Below, piece after piece: positions 14,932 through 21,327 of a stretch of DNA of 21,327 nt. The DNA is from Peptococcaceae bacterium BRH_c23. Its GTDB lineage: Bacteria > Bacillota_B > Desulfitobacteriia > Desulfitobacteriales > Desulfitobacteriaceae. The notes under the pieces are model-generated. The model was given only the letters and a program-made list of their open reading frames with translations. It searched no databases and had not been told where the DNA came from. The stretch is taken from contig LADV01000337.1 of assembly GCA_000961805.1 (NCBI GenBank), positions 1 through 21,327 of the forward strand, in the 5' to 3' direction. Position 1 is the first letter of the stretch; the number at the start of each line of letters is the position of its first letter. The position numbers and the translations under genes are program-made.

Positions 14932-14960
14932 GATCTTTAAGCACACTAGGCTTAAAGATC
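14932..14960. repeat. 11-bp perfect inverted repeat between allC and allA
   Basis: GATCTTTAAGC and GCTTAAAGATC are separated by acactag. It is the third hairpin in 175 bp between these convergent genes, and no T run follows on either strand. Confidence 0.6.
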
Positions 14961-15011
14961 AAGTGAGAAACTATCTAAACGGTATTGATTAAGTTTAAAT
15001 GTGAAATAATG

Positions 15012-15533
15012 TTATAGCTTTAGTTCAAAAGTAACTCCGAGATCTCTTATTTGAACATCTCCATCATAAAGTGGAGCACTCGATTCATCCGAAGTTTGTT
15101 TTCGAGTGGCGAGAATATAAGCAAAATGAGGTTCTAAGGGCAATATTGTCCCATGCCAAACGCCGCGATGAAGTACGAAACACATATTTCGCTCCCAAAG
15201 AAACGCACGGACTGAATCAAGGGCTGGTAAGGATTTAGGGTCATTTGGGTCGGTTGCAGGAGCTACCGTGATAATAGCCTGTCCACCAGTCATCATAAAG
15301 AATCCTTGGGTTACCTTAAGGTGACGCTCTAAACCGGTGAATGTGAATTCTTTTCGATCAAGGAGGGCATAGACAAATTCAGCTTCTCCATCATCTACCT
15401 CAAAGGGCATACGATCTGTAAAAATTGGTGGAGTCGTTTTAAAAGGTGGTATCCCTGGGTTTGGGCATAAAAGGTGGCCAAAAGGACTAAACGCCTCTTT
15501 TGTTAAGGATTCTACTTTAAGCAGACGATTCAT
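15012..15533 (-). CDS. allA: Ureidoglycolate lyase
   Basis: A 173-residue cupin-like enzyme predicted to split (S)-ureidoglycolate into glyoxylate and urea. Family signatures: EAFSPFGHLL near the start, FTGLERHLKVTQGF (about 65-79), AIITVAPATDPNDP, VRAFLW, and LHRGVWHG, where family members carry the conserved HxG-W-H stretch, followed by a final VQIRDLGVTFEL strand. Length is normal (about 160-175). The ATG has an AAAGGAG site with a long 12-nt spacer. It is convergent with allC and divergent from allE, so it uses its own promoter in the 15534-15877 region. Urease is not in the window, so the fate of the urea is not visible. Confidence 0.88.
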   Translation of the reverse strand: MNRLLKVESLTKEAFSPFGHLLCPNPGIPPFKTTPPIFTDRMPFEVDDGEAEFVYALLDRKEFTFTGLERHLKVTQGFFMMTGGQAIITVAPATDPNDPKSLPALDSVRAFLWERNMCFVLHRGVWHGTILPLEPHFAYILATRKQTSDESSAPLYDGDVQIRDLGVTFELKL

Positions 15534-15877
15534 CGAAGTTCATCTCTCCTTTAAGGAATTTTCGTTATACTAACCAGAAAAGTAAAACGTTCATATCAGA
15601 GCAACTAAGGCCAGCGCTTGGCGCTAGCCAAGTTTTCTATATGATATGTAAAGTAGTTCTCTTTTCCTTCGTTTCCTCCTTTAGCTATATAGGATAAATA
15701 ATTTTGGGTATGATAGGGGGAATCTTGACTTATAGCAGATAAAAGAGTAGAAACATGATAAGATTAAGGCTGCCTCTTTATCCAATGTGGATAAAGGTAA
15801 TCAATTCAAGATGGCGAACATTATGAACATAAGCCAAAATTACAATAGATCTGTCATTTAAGAAAGGGGATATAACA
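15534..15877. promoter_or_regulatory. Divergent control region of allA and allE
   Basis: A 344-bp intergenic region. It contains CTTGGC-gcta-GCCAAG (15617-15632), a perfect 6-bp inverted repeat nearer allA, and CTTTATCC-aatgt-GGATAAAG (15776-15796), a perfect 8-bp inverted repeat about 80 bp before the allE start. Related GATAAA strings occur nearby. TTGACT at 15725-15730 is a possible -35 box; no convincing -10 was found at the right spacing. Both palindromes lack T runs and look more like operators than terminators. Confidence 0.45.
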
Positions 15878-16639
15878 ATGGGTTATCCAAATGATTTATT
15901 ATCGACTCGGGCAATTATTCAACATGGACGATATGCGTTAATTCCTCCGGAAGGACGAGTTAGGAATGTTCTTCCAAATCTCCAACAATGCAATGTCAGC
16001 ATCATTGCTTCTCCTCATTATGGCCCCCAGTTTTCAATGTATACAGTCGAAGTACTTCCTGGTGGCGGTACCGTTAAACCTTTTCAAGAAGAAGGCATCG
16101 AAACCTTTATTTACTGTATGAATGGCCAAGGAAAAGTTACAGTCCAAGGAGAAGAGTATTCTGTCGATGAAAGTGGCTACGTTTTTGCTCCGGAATCTTT
16201 GGACGTAAGTCTCAAGAACGAGTCTGATGGACCTTGGAAGCTGCTTCTTTACAAACAACGTTACCGTGCTGTGGACGGTCATGAAGCTAGAATTGTGGTT
16301 GCTAGACTCAATGATATGCCAGATGAAGCTTACGATGGCATGGATAATGTCCGGATTAAGAATTTGCTGCCAAGTGATTTAGGCTTTGATGTAAACTTCC
16401 ATACCTTGAGCTTTTATCCGGGAGGTTGCCATCCGTTTATTGAGACCCATGTCCAAGAACATGGACTCTATCTTCTGGAAGGTGAAGGAGTTTATCTCAT
16501 CGACGATCGTTGGATTCCTGTGAAGAAAGAAGACTTTATCTGGTTTGGTCCTTATGTTCCTCAAGCTTGCTATGGAGTTGGGCGCACACCGTTTACTTAT
16601 ATCTATACAAAAGACTGTAACCGAGATATTAAGCTCTAA
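15878..16639 (+). CDS. allE: (S)-ureidoglycine aminohydrolase (bicupin)
   Basis: A 253-residue two-cupin protein predicted to convert (S)-ureidoglycine to (S)-ureidoglycolate and ammonia, the step between AllC and AllA. The start and core (LSTRAIIQHGRYALIPPEGR) are typical of the AllE/YlbA family. The C-terminal cupin has the Mn ligands of the plant enzyme: Glu189, His191 and His195 in IETHVQEHG, and Gln229 in YVPQACY. The N-terminal cupin (GGTVKPFQEEGIETFIYCMN) lacks the His pair, as usual. The ATG follows an AAAGGGG site. The PucR regulator gene lies 88 bp downstream on the same strand and may be co-transcribed, since no terminator separates them. Confidence 0.9.
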   Translation: MGYPNDLLSTRAIIQHGRYALIPPEGRVRNVLPNLQQCNVSIIASPHYGPQFSMYTVEVLPGGGTVKPFQEEGIETFIYCMNGQGKVTVQGEEYSVDESGYVFAPESLDVSLKNESDGPWKLLLYKQRYRAVDGHEARIVVARLNDMPDEAYDGMDNVRIKNLLPSDLGFDVNFHTLSFYPGGCHPFIETHVQEHGLYLLEGEGVYLIDDRWIPVKKEDFIWFGPYVPQACYGVGRTPFTYIYTKDCNRDIKL

Positions 16640-16727
16640 TTGCGTTCTCATTAAATCTCAAGGTACAAGGATAAGGGTATTTATTTAGATTTAAACAAAC
16701 GCTAAATCTGTTTTTGAGGTGGTAACA

Positions 16728-18380
16728 GTGGAGATTACAGTCAAAAGTTTATTGCAAATCGGTCCCTTGAAAACGTCTCAAGTGGTTGCGGGATACCAAA
16801 AGCTTGATAATGTAGTCAAAGGTGTTACCATCATCGAAGCTCCTGATATTGTAAATTGGCTCTCGGGTGGAGAACTTCTCTTAACCAGTTTGTACGCTGG
16901 TCCTGGCGAGGGACAAAATTATCGCGAATTTATTCAATTGCTATCCCAAAAAGAAGTCAGTGCTCTTGCCGTTAAAATACGGCGCTTCGTTCAAACTATT
17001 CCGCAAGAGGTCATCGATGCGGCCAATGAGTTTGGTTTGCCGCTTATCGAATTGGAAGGAAATATCCGGTTTGTAGATATTATGTATCCTGTGATGGAGC
17101 AGCTGTTTAATTCTCAAGTCGTTAAGTTGAAATACTATAAAGATATCCAGGAACGCTTTACCACATTAGCATTACAATGTGAAGGGCTGGAAGCTATTAT
17201 TCGAACGCTAGAAGAGTTAGTAGGCAATCCAGTCGCAGTGTATGATAAGAATTTCAAATGCCTTAAAGCAACAGACCCTCGGATAGAGAGGTTCAAGGAG
17301 CCTCAAGAACGTGAGCTACGCGAAAACTTGAATGAAAAGTTTTCCTATTATCGGCAGAAAGTAAATTACCCCGCTCTAGGAGATGATCTCGTTCCGCAAG
17401 TCGTTGTGCAAATTAAAGCCTTGAGTCAGGTTAAGGCTTTTTTAACGATAGCCGAATTGAACAAGCCTCTAGAAGAAATGGATTTCATCTGTTTGGAAAA
17501 TGCTGCCACGGTCGTCACGTTGGATAGTGTCAAGCGATTTGCGGTCAGCGAAGTCGAACAAAGATTTAAAAATGATCTCATAGAACAGATCTTGAACGGT
17601 GAGATGAGTTCTGCTAATGTTTTAGAACGGGCTAACTTTATGGAATGGGATCTTAATCGTCCCTATCAAATTGTTGTCTTTGATCTTCAAAATTTAGATG
17701 CTCACTTGTTGGAAAATCGTAATCAGAATAAGATGGCCCTCCAGGGTTTGAAATCGGAAATCACCTCGATCATCTCGAGTGCTATAAGGAACCATACTAA
17801 GGATTTTATTATCGGCAATAAAGTAGATACCGTGGTTGTTCTTTGGCCTGTAACAGAGAAGGATGGGAGCCTATTACAAAAGATCAAAGGTGTGGGTAAG
17901 GAAGTTCAGCAACAGATTAAGAAGCGAATGAAAAAGATTTCGATTCAAGTGGGAATCGGAGATGAAGCACTGTGTATTCAGGATATACCACGAAGCTATA
18001 AGGAAGCACAGGATGCTTTGACCTATGGAGCAATGCTCCACAAGGAGAGTTCAATCGTGGGATTTTCTGAACTGGGAGTTTTCCGAGTTCTATGTAAATT
18101 CGCGGAAGGAAATTCACTTGAGGAATTCCTTCCTAAATCTTTGCTCAAAATACTCAACTATGATCAGGAAAACAATGCAGAACTGCTCTATACCTTACAA
18201 GTGTTTCTCGAATGCAATGGAAATGCCAGCAAGGCGGCTAAAGAACTATTCATTCATTATAAAACGATATTGTACCGCTTAGATAGAATTAAAGAAGTGA
18301 CACAATTGGATTTAGAAGATAATAAGAACCGCCTTGAATTGGAGATGGGCTTAAAGATGCTGCATCTATTGAATAATTGA
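16728..18380 (+). CDS. PucR-family transcriptional regulator
   Basis: A 550-residue regulator. The N-terminal PucR domain (VKSLLQIGPLKTSQVVAGYQ, then IIEAPDIVNWLSGGELLLTS) spans about the first 125 residues; the middle is a GGDEF-like/CdaR-type sensory region (FKNDLIEQILNGE...), and the C-terminal helix-turn-helix of the HTH_30 type is LECNGNASKAAKELFIHYKT. B. subtilis PucR controls purine and allantoin catabolism, and the position at the end of this cluster supports the same role here. Two GTG starts are in frame (16719, 16728); the GAGGTGG site overlaps the first, so 16728 is chosen. Effector (allantoin, allantoate or other ureide) and sites are unknown. Confidence 0.85.
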   Translation: MEITVKSLLQIGPLKTSQVVAGYQKLDNVVKGVTIIEAPDIVNWLSGGELLLTSLYAGPGEGQNYREFIQLLSQKEVSALAVKIRRFVQTIPQEVIDAANEFGLPLIELEGNIRFVDIMYPVMEQLFNSQVVKLKYYKDIQERFTTLALQCEGLEAIIRTLEELVGNPVAVYDKNFKCLKATDPRIERFKEPQERELRENLNEKFSYYRQKVNYPALGDDLVPQVVVQIKALSQVKAFLTIAELNKPLEEMDFICLENAATVVTLDSVKRFAVSEVEQRFKNDLIEQILNGEMSSANVLERANFMEWDLNRPYQIVVFDLQNLDAHLLENRNQNKMALQGLKSEITSIISSAIRNHTKDFIIGNKVDTVVVLWPVTEKDGSLLQKIKGVGKEVQQQIKKRMKKISIQVGIGDEALCIQDIPRSYKEAQDALTYGAMLHKESSIVGFSELGVFRVLCKFAEGNSLEEFLPKSLLKILNYDQENNAELLYTLQVFLECNGNASKAAKELFIHYKTILYRLDRIKEVTQLDLEDNKNRLELEMGLKMLHLLNN

Positions 18381-18418
18381 ATTAAAAAGATGAGTGGCAA
18401 TGAACGGCATTTCAAACA

Positions 18419-18455
18419 AAAAGCACCCTCTCTTAATTAAAGAAAGGGTGCTTTT
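18419..18455. terminator. Bidirectional terminator after pucR-like gene
   Basis: AAAAGCACCCT (18419-18429) pairs with AGGGTGCTTTT (18445-18455), with an inner TCTT/AAGA arm around a short loop. The T/A flanks allow termination on both strands. It closes the allantoin cluster on the right. Confidence 0.85.
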
Positions 18456-18467
18456 CAGAAAAAACAT

Positions 18468-18650
18468 CTAACATCTTAAATCATACTCTCTATTAAACCT
18501 CGGGTTAGCTCTATGGTTTTTAGGTGTCCAATGAATTTTCTTAACTATTTGATAACAGGAAGTTACAATCACCGTAGCACATGCCAGTAAATAAACCATA
18601 GTCATAAACATTCCAATCCAAGTTATGATACATATTACTCCTTTTTTCAT
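18468..18650 (-). CDS. Possible small one-pass membrane protein
   Basis: A 60-codon open frame on the minus strand. Residues about 4-36 are strongly hydrophobic (VICIITWIGMFMTMVYLLAC, then ATVIVTSCYQIV), followed by a basic tail (KKIHWTPKNHRANPRFNREY), an inside-positive layout expected of a small membrane protein. There is no ribosome site before the ATG; the nearest GGAG is inside the gene. AT-rich sequence TATAAAT lies just upstream, so a leaderless message is conceivable. I recognise no family, and it may be a chance frame. It lies between the terminator of the regulator and an ABC ATPase remnant. Confidence 0.25.
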   Translation of the reverse strand: MKKGVICIITWIGMFMTMVYLLACATVIVTSCYQIVKKIHWTPKNHRANPRFNREYDLRC

Positions 18651-18694
18651 ACTAATTTATAATGGTATATCTTTATTTATTATATCAAGAAAGT

Positions 18695-18895
18695 ACCAAA
18701 AGGATTGGGTTTAACCGGCTATGAAAGCAGACAAACCGCTTCCCTTTCAGGCGGGGAGGCCCAACGAGTTGTTTTGGCTGGTGTTTTAGCCCTCAACGCT
18801 CCACTCTTGATTCTGGATCAGCCGACCGCCGAACTGGATCCCCAGGGCCGCTATGAGCTTTATAAGCGGCTGGGTCAGTTAAATACTACTCGTAT
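18695..18895 (+). pseudogene. ABC transporter ATPase fragment (ECF/cobalt type)
   Basis: The frame reads GLTGYESRQTASLSGGEAQR, then VVLAGVLALNAPLLILDQPT and AELDPQGRYELYKRLGQLN. These are the ABC signature (LSGGEAQ), Walker B (LLILDQPT) and D-loop (ELDP). DQPTAELDP is a variant seen in ECF-type energy-coupling ATPases. The P-loop half is missing, and after about residue 60 the match to ABC proteins stops and unrelated codons follow to 19154, so both ends are cut. A small internal piece of one ATPase, with no transport partners nearby. Confidence 0.75.
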
Positions 18896-19089
18896 ACATG
18901 TAACCACCTCACATTATCTTATTCCGAGGTGGAAGAGTGTGAGATTTAATTTGATGTCGGATGCAACAGTAAAAGAGTATTTTGATCTGTACAGTGTGAA
19001 AATTTGCAGATATCGATTCCCAATTCGTGATGAAATAAGTAAAGCACTATTTAATCAAAGTGAATATTATAAATATGCCTTAAGGCAGT

Positions 19090-19654
19090 ATTATAGATAC
19101 TGTATATGTAACTCCATTTATAGAATCAGGATGTCTTCCTGTGATTCTACTTGAAAATACTGTACCTTGGCAGAAAGATATTTTAGACAGGCTGCATAGG
19201 ATAAATTTCTTATATGAAAATAGAGAATTTGCTTATGAACTTAACATTCTGATTGAGTTTACCCAAGTTTGGCTCAATATTGTAACAAATATGAAAGATA
19301 TATTACAGAGAACGTATAAGCCATCTGAAACCAACCAGAACCGACTTAAGACATTTTTAAGCTTTATTCAGCAGAATTATATGAATAAAATCAGTCTGGA
19401 AGACATTGCATCGTCTGCTAATGTGAGCAGAGGAGAATGTTGCCGATTTTTTAGAAATACGATTCAAGTTTCTCCTATTGAATACTTGATTTCTTATCGA
19501 ATCAACAAAAGTTTGTATTTATTGGAGAATTCTGATATGACAGTCAGTCAAATTTCGGATTATGGGATTTGGCGTTAGCTATTATATTGAACGCTTCCGA
19601 AAGCAAATAGGTGTTCCTCCAAAGGAGTTTCAAAAGAATTTAAGAAATCCGTAA
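19090..19654 (+). pseudogene. AraC-family regulator, 5'-truncated and frameshifted
   Basis: From 19090 the frame gives VTPFIESGCLPVILLENTVP, WQKDILDRLHRINFLYENRE and FAYELNIL. This is the linker region of AraC regulators with an N-terminal sensor domain. The DNA-binding domain follows with two helix-turn-helices: LEDIASSANVSRGECCRFFR and, after a frameshift at about 19562, GFGVSYYIERFRKQIGVPPK. In the original frame translation stops at 19578 (DYGIWR). The sensor domain is missing before 19090. One base change in frame at about 19562 would restore the second helix-turn-helix, but the N-terminus would still be missing. The regulated genes are unknown. Confidence 0.75.
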
Positions 19655-19849
19655 ATAAAATCATATAATGGACGAAACTGCTTGCCTCCCCCGACAGTGT
19701 AGGAATATTCAGGAAACATGTTCAATTCTAGGTGAAAGTAATTTATGCCAATTACTTAACAATACGCAAACAGGCGTGTCGATGCGAAAGTTGTTTGAGA
19801 ATAAATTTATAATCATTTTGTCTATTATACGTTCCGAAGTTAGGCCGTA

Positions 19850-19880
19850 AAAAGCTCAAGCCCCGAATGAGAGCTTGAGC
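19850..19880 (-). terminator. Terminator of the Spo0E-like gene
   Basis: GCTCAAGC (19854-19861) pairs with GCTTGAGC (19873-19880). On the minus strand the stem is followed by TTTTTA. It starts 6 bp beyond the stop of the minus-strand Spo0E-like gene. The stretch 19655-19849 before it holds no recognised gene. Confidence 0.8.
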
Positions 19881-19885
19881 GACAA

Positions 19886-20101
19886 TTAGGAAGATAACTT
19901 TGAATAATTATGGTAAAGCCAACCGTGGGGATTGGCGAGATTGTATTGCAGTTCTTGGTATTCATCCAGTAATCGGTCTAACTTCTGACTAAGCTCTATG
20001 ACATCTGGATGAGTAAAGGATTTACGCTTGTTGGTTAATTGAACAAGTTTCTCTCTCGTTACTTCAATTAACATATTTAAATGCGAGATTTGATATTCCA
20101 C
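19886..20101 (-). CDS. Spo0E-like aspartyl-phosphate phosphatase
   Basis: A 71-residue helical protein with the Spo0E signature VIELSQKLDRLLDEY (about 34-48), where S-Q-x-L-D holds the catalytic residues that dephosphorylate Spo0A~P. Spo0E proteins are two-helix hairpins of about 50-85 residues, so the length fits. The translated start is GTG (20099-20101); an AAGGAA site lies too far upstream (about 16 nt), so a start at the internal ATG (Met10) is also possible. The gene is single and followed by its own terminator. It would delay entry into sporulation and is direct support for a spore-forming host. Confidence 0.8.
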   Translation of the reverse strand: MEYQISHLNMLIEVTREKLVQLTNKRKSFTHPDVIELSQKLDRLLDEYQELQYNLANPHGWLYHNYSKLSS

Positions 20102-20488
20102 AATAGACTAGCCAACTTCCTTTTCCTGAATTAACGCCTCGGATTTCTATTTTACACTAAGGAATTACGTCATATCAATAGGAAACTTTGTCGATTTATG
20201 ATTTTTTATTAAGTATTCAACCGCATTATTCCAATAGCGATTGCAAAAATCTCTAACCAATTCTTATCCTCAACTAAGAGGTTGCCTCTCAAGCCATTAA
20301 GTGTCGTCTGTAAACACTCATAGCCTTTGACCAACAAAACTAATGGAGTCAACACAGTTGTGAGGAAAAGATGGATTAGGAGTGACGGGTATACGTTCAT
20401 TATGCCTTCAATAAACGCAGTAGCGCTAAGTTTCAGGCACGTCGGCATGCGGAGACGTTAACTGACATCACGCAAAAGGAGATAAAAA
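20102..20488. other. Intergenic stretch without recognised gene
   Basis: The minus-strand frame 20209-20448 (79 codons, partly hydrophobic) has no ribosome site that I can see and no family I recognise, so I do not call it. ACGTC and GACGT flank gcatgc near 20437-20458, a weak palindrome just before the acetyltransferase. The plus-strand promoter of that gene should lie here but is not clear. Confidence 0.35.
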
Positions 20489-20992
20489 GTGGAAGCAGAA
20501 TTAAAAGTCCTTAAAAAAGAAGATTTTCCGATACTTCAGGCATTATTGGTAAGATGTTCTGATTATCTTATTTTCCAGGATGAGGAACCTATAAAATCGA
20601 CCGCTGCCCAAGACTTATTTAATTATAGACCTGAGGGGGTTGAGGATAAGGAGAAAGTTTTGTTAGGCATTTTTGTTGATGGACAGGAACAACTAGTAGG
20701 CGTTTTTGAGTTGATTAAGGGTTACCCAGTTCCCAATACATTAACTTTAGCATTAATGGTACTTGAACTTTTCAGTCGAGGGAAAGGAATTGGTAGTAAG
20801 GCATATGAAGCCTTAGAAGAGTGGGCTATTAGTCGACAACTCAATCGAGTTCGTTTAGGTGTTTTATTTGGTAACGAGAAAGGGCTGAAATTCTGGAAAA
20901 GTATGGGCTATTCTGAGACTGGAGAGATTAAGCCATACTTATCTAAAAAGTTTATGGTTCTTGAGAAAAACATTGGGGGCTATGTCAGATAA
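20489..20992 (+). CDS. GNAT family N-acetyltransferase
   Basis: A 167-residue acetyltransferase. The GTG start has an AAGGAG site with 7 nt spacing. GNAT motif A is SRGKGIGSKAYEALEEWA (about 96-113; R/Q-x-x-G-x-G), and motif B is NEKGLKFWKSMGYSETGE (about 129-146). Length and end (KPYLSKKFMVLEKNI) are normal, so the gene looks intact. The substrate cannot be told from sequence. It is followed after 72 bp by a partial gene of unknown function and could share its transcript. Confidence 0.88.
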   Translation: MEAELKVLKKEDFPILQALLVRCSDYLIFQDEEPIKSTAAQDLFNYRPEGVEDKEKVLLGIFVDGQEQLVGVFELIKGYPVPNTLTLALMVLELFSRGKGIGSKAYEALEEWAISRQLNRVRLGVLFGNEKGLKFWKSMGYSETGEIKPYLSKKFMVLEKNIGGYVR

Positions 20993-21064
20993 TAGAGAGT
21001 TGCAAGTGCCATTGTTTAAAAGAAGAATAATGAATGAATCATAATTTAGGGGTGATTAGCGATT

Positions 21065-21327
<263 letters not shown>

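Noticed and set aside
19668..19850. 60-codon plus-strand frame after the AraC remnant
   Set aside because: No ribosome site, cysteine-rich random-looking product, ends near the Spo0E-like gene's terminator.
20209..20448. 79-codon minus-strand frame with a hydrophobic stretch
   Set aside because: No visible ribosome site or family; could be a real small gene, but the evidence is too weak.

Overview
The window looks like part of the chromosome (or a contig) of a spore-forming anaerobic Firmicute, probably Desulfosporosinus or Desulfitobacterium-like. This is an inference from a Spo0E-type phosphatase gene, strong AGGAGG-type ribosome binding sites, mixed ATG/GTG/TTG starts, moderate-to-low GC, and remnants of proline racemase, CWB2 wall-binding and selenoprotein genes. 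No rRNA, tRNA or CRISPR array was seen.

Region 1 (1-2490) is a gene graveyard. It holds, in order, a winged-helix C-terminus, an antisense acetyltransferase piece, a broken glutaredoxin gene with an in-frame TGA where the first CxxC cysteine belongs (a likely selenocysteine codon with a SECIS-like hairpin), the first residues of an exonuclease/RecQ-type helicase joined to its Walker A loop, a 5'-truncated Rpn/PD-(D/E)XK nuclease, and a glyoxalase-fold C-terminus ending in a terminator.

Region 2 (2775-7980) is an intact module of four genes: a minus-strand SSL2/XPB-type helicase diverging from a coiled-coil protein of unknown family and two overlapping BrxC/BrxD-like (DUF2791) P-loop ATPases. 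It has no methylase, PglZ, nuclease or toxin next to it. It resembles the ATPase/helicase part of BREX or Ter-linked systems and is the best candidate here for a poorly described defence or DNA-surveillance system.

Region 3 (7985-8850) is a second scar made of CWB2, proline racemase and M19 dipeptidase remnants.

Region 4 (8888-18455) is an allantoin utilisation cluster. A minus operon carries a divergent allantoinase paralogue, an AllB-like allantoinase and an NCS1 permease, ending at a three-tier hairpin. Facing away are allantoate amidohydrolase (allC), ureidoglycolate lyase (allA, minus), ureidoglycine aminohydrolase (allE) and a PucR-family regulator. Together they take allantoin in and break it down through allantoate, ureidoglycine and ureidoglycolate to glyoxylate, urea, ammonia and CO2. 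No urease, AllD or FdrA gene lies in the window. Several palindromes and direct repeats lie in the promoter regions.

Region 5 (18468-21327) is mixed: a possible small membrane protein, an ABC ATPase fragment running into a frameshifted AraC-family regulator, a Spo0E-like gene, a GNAT acetyltransferase, and a last open gene that runs into a (AGAA)10 repeat cut off by the window end.
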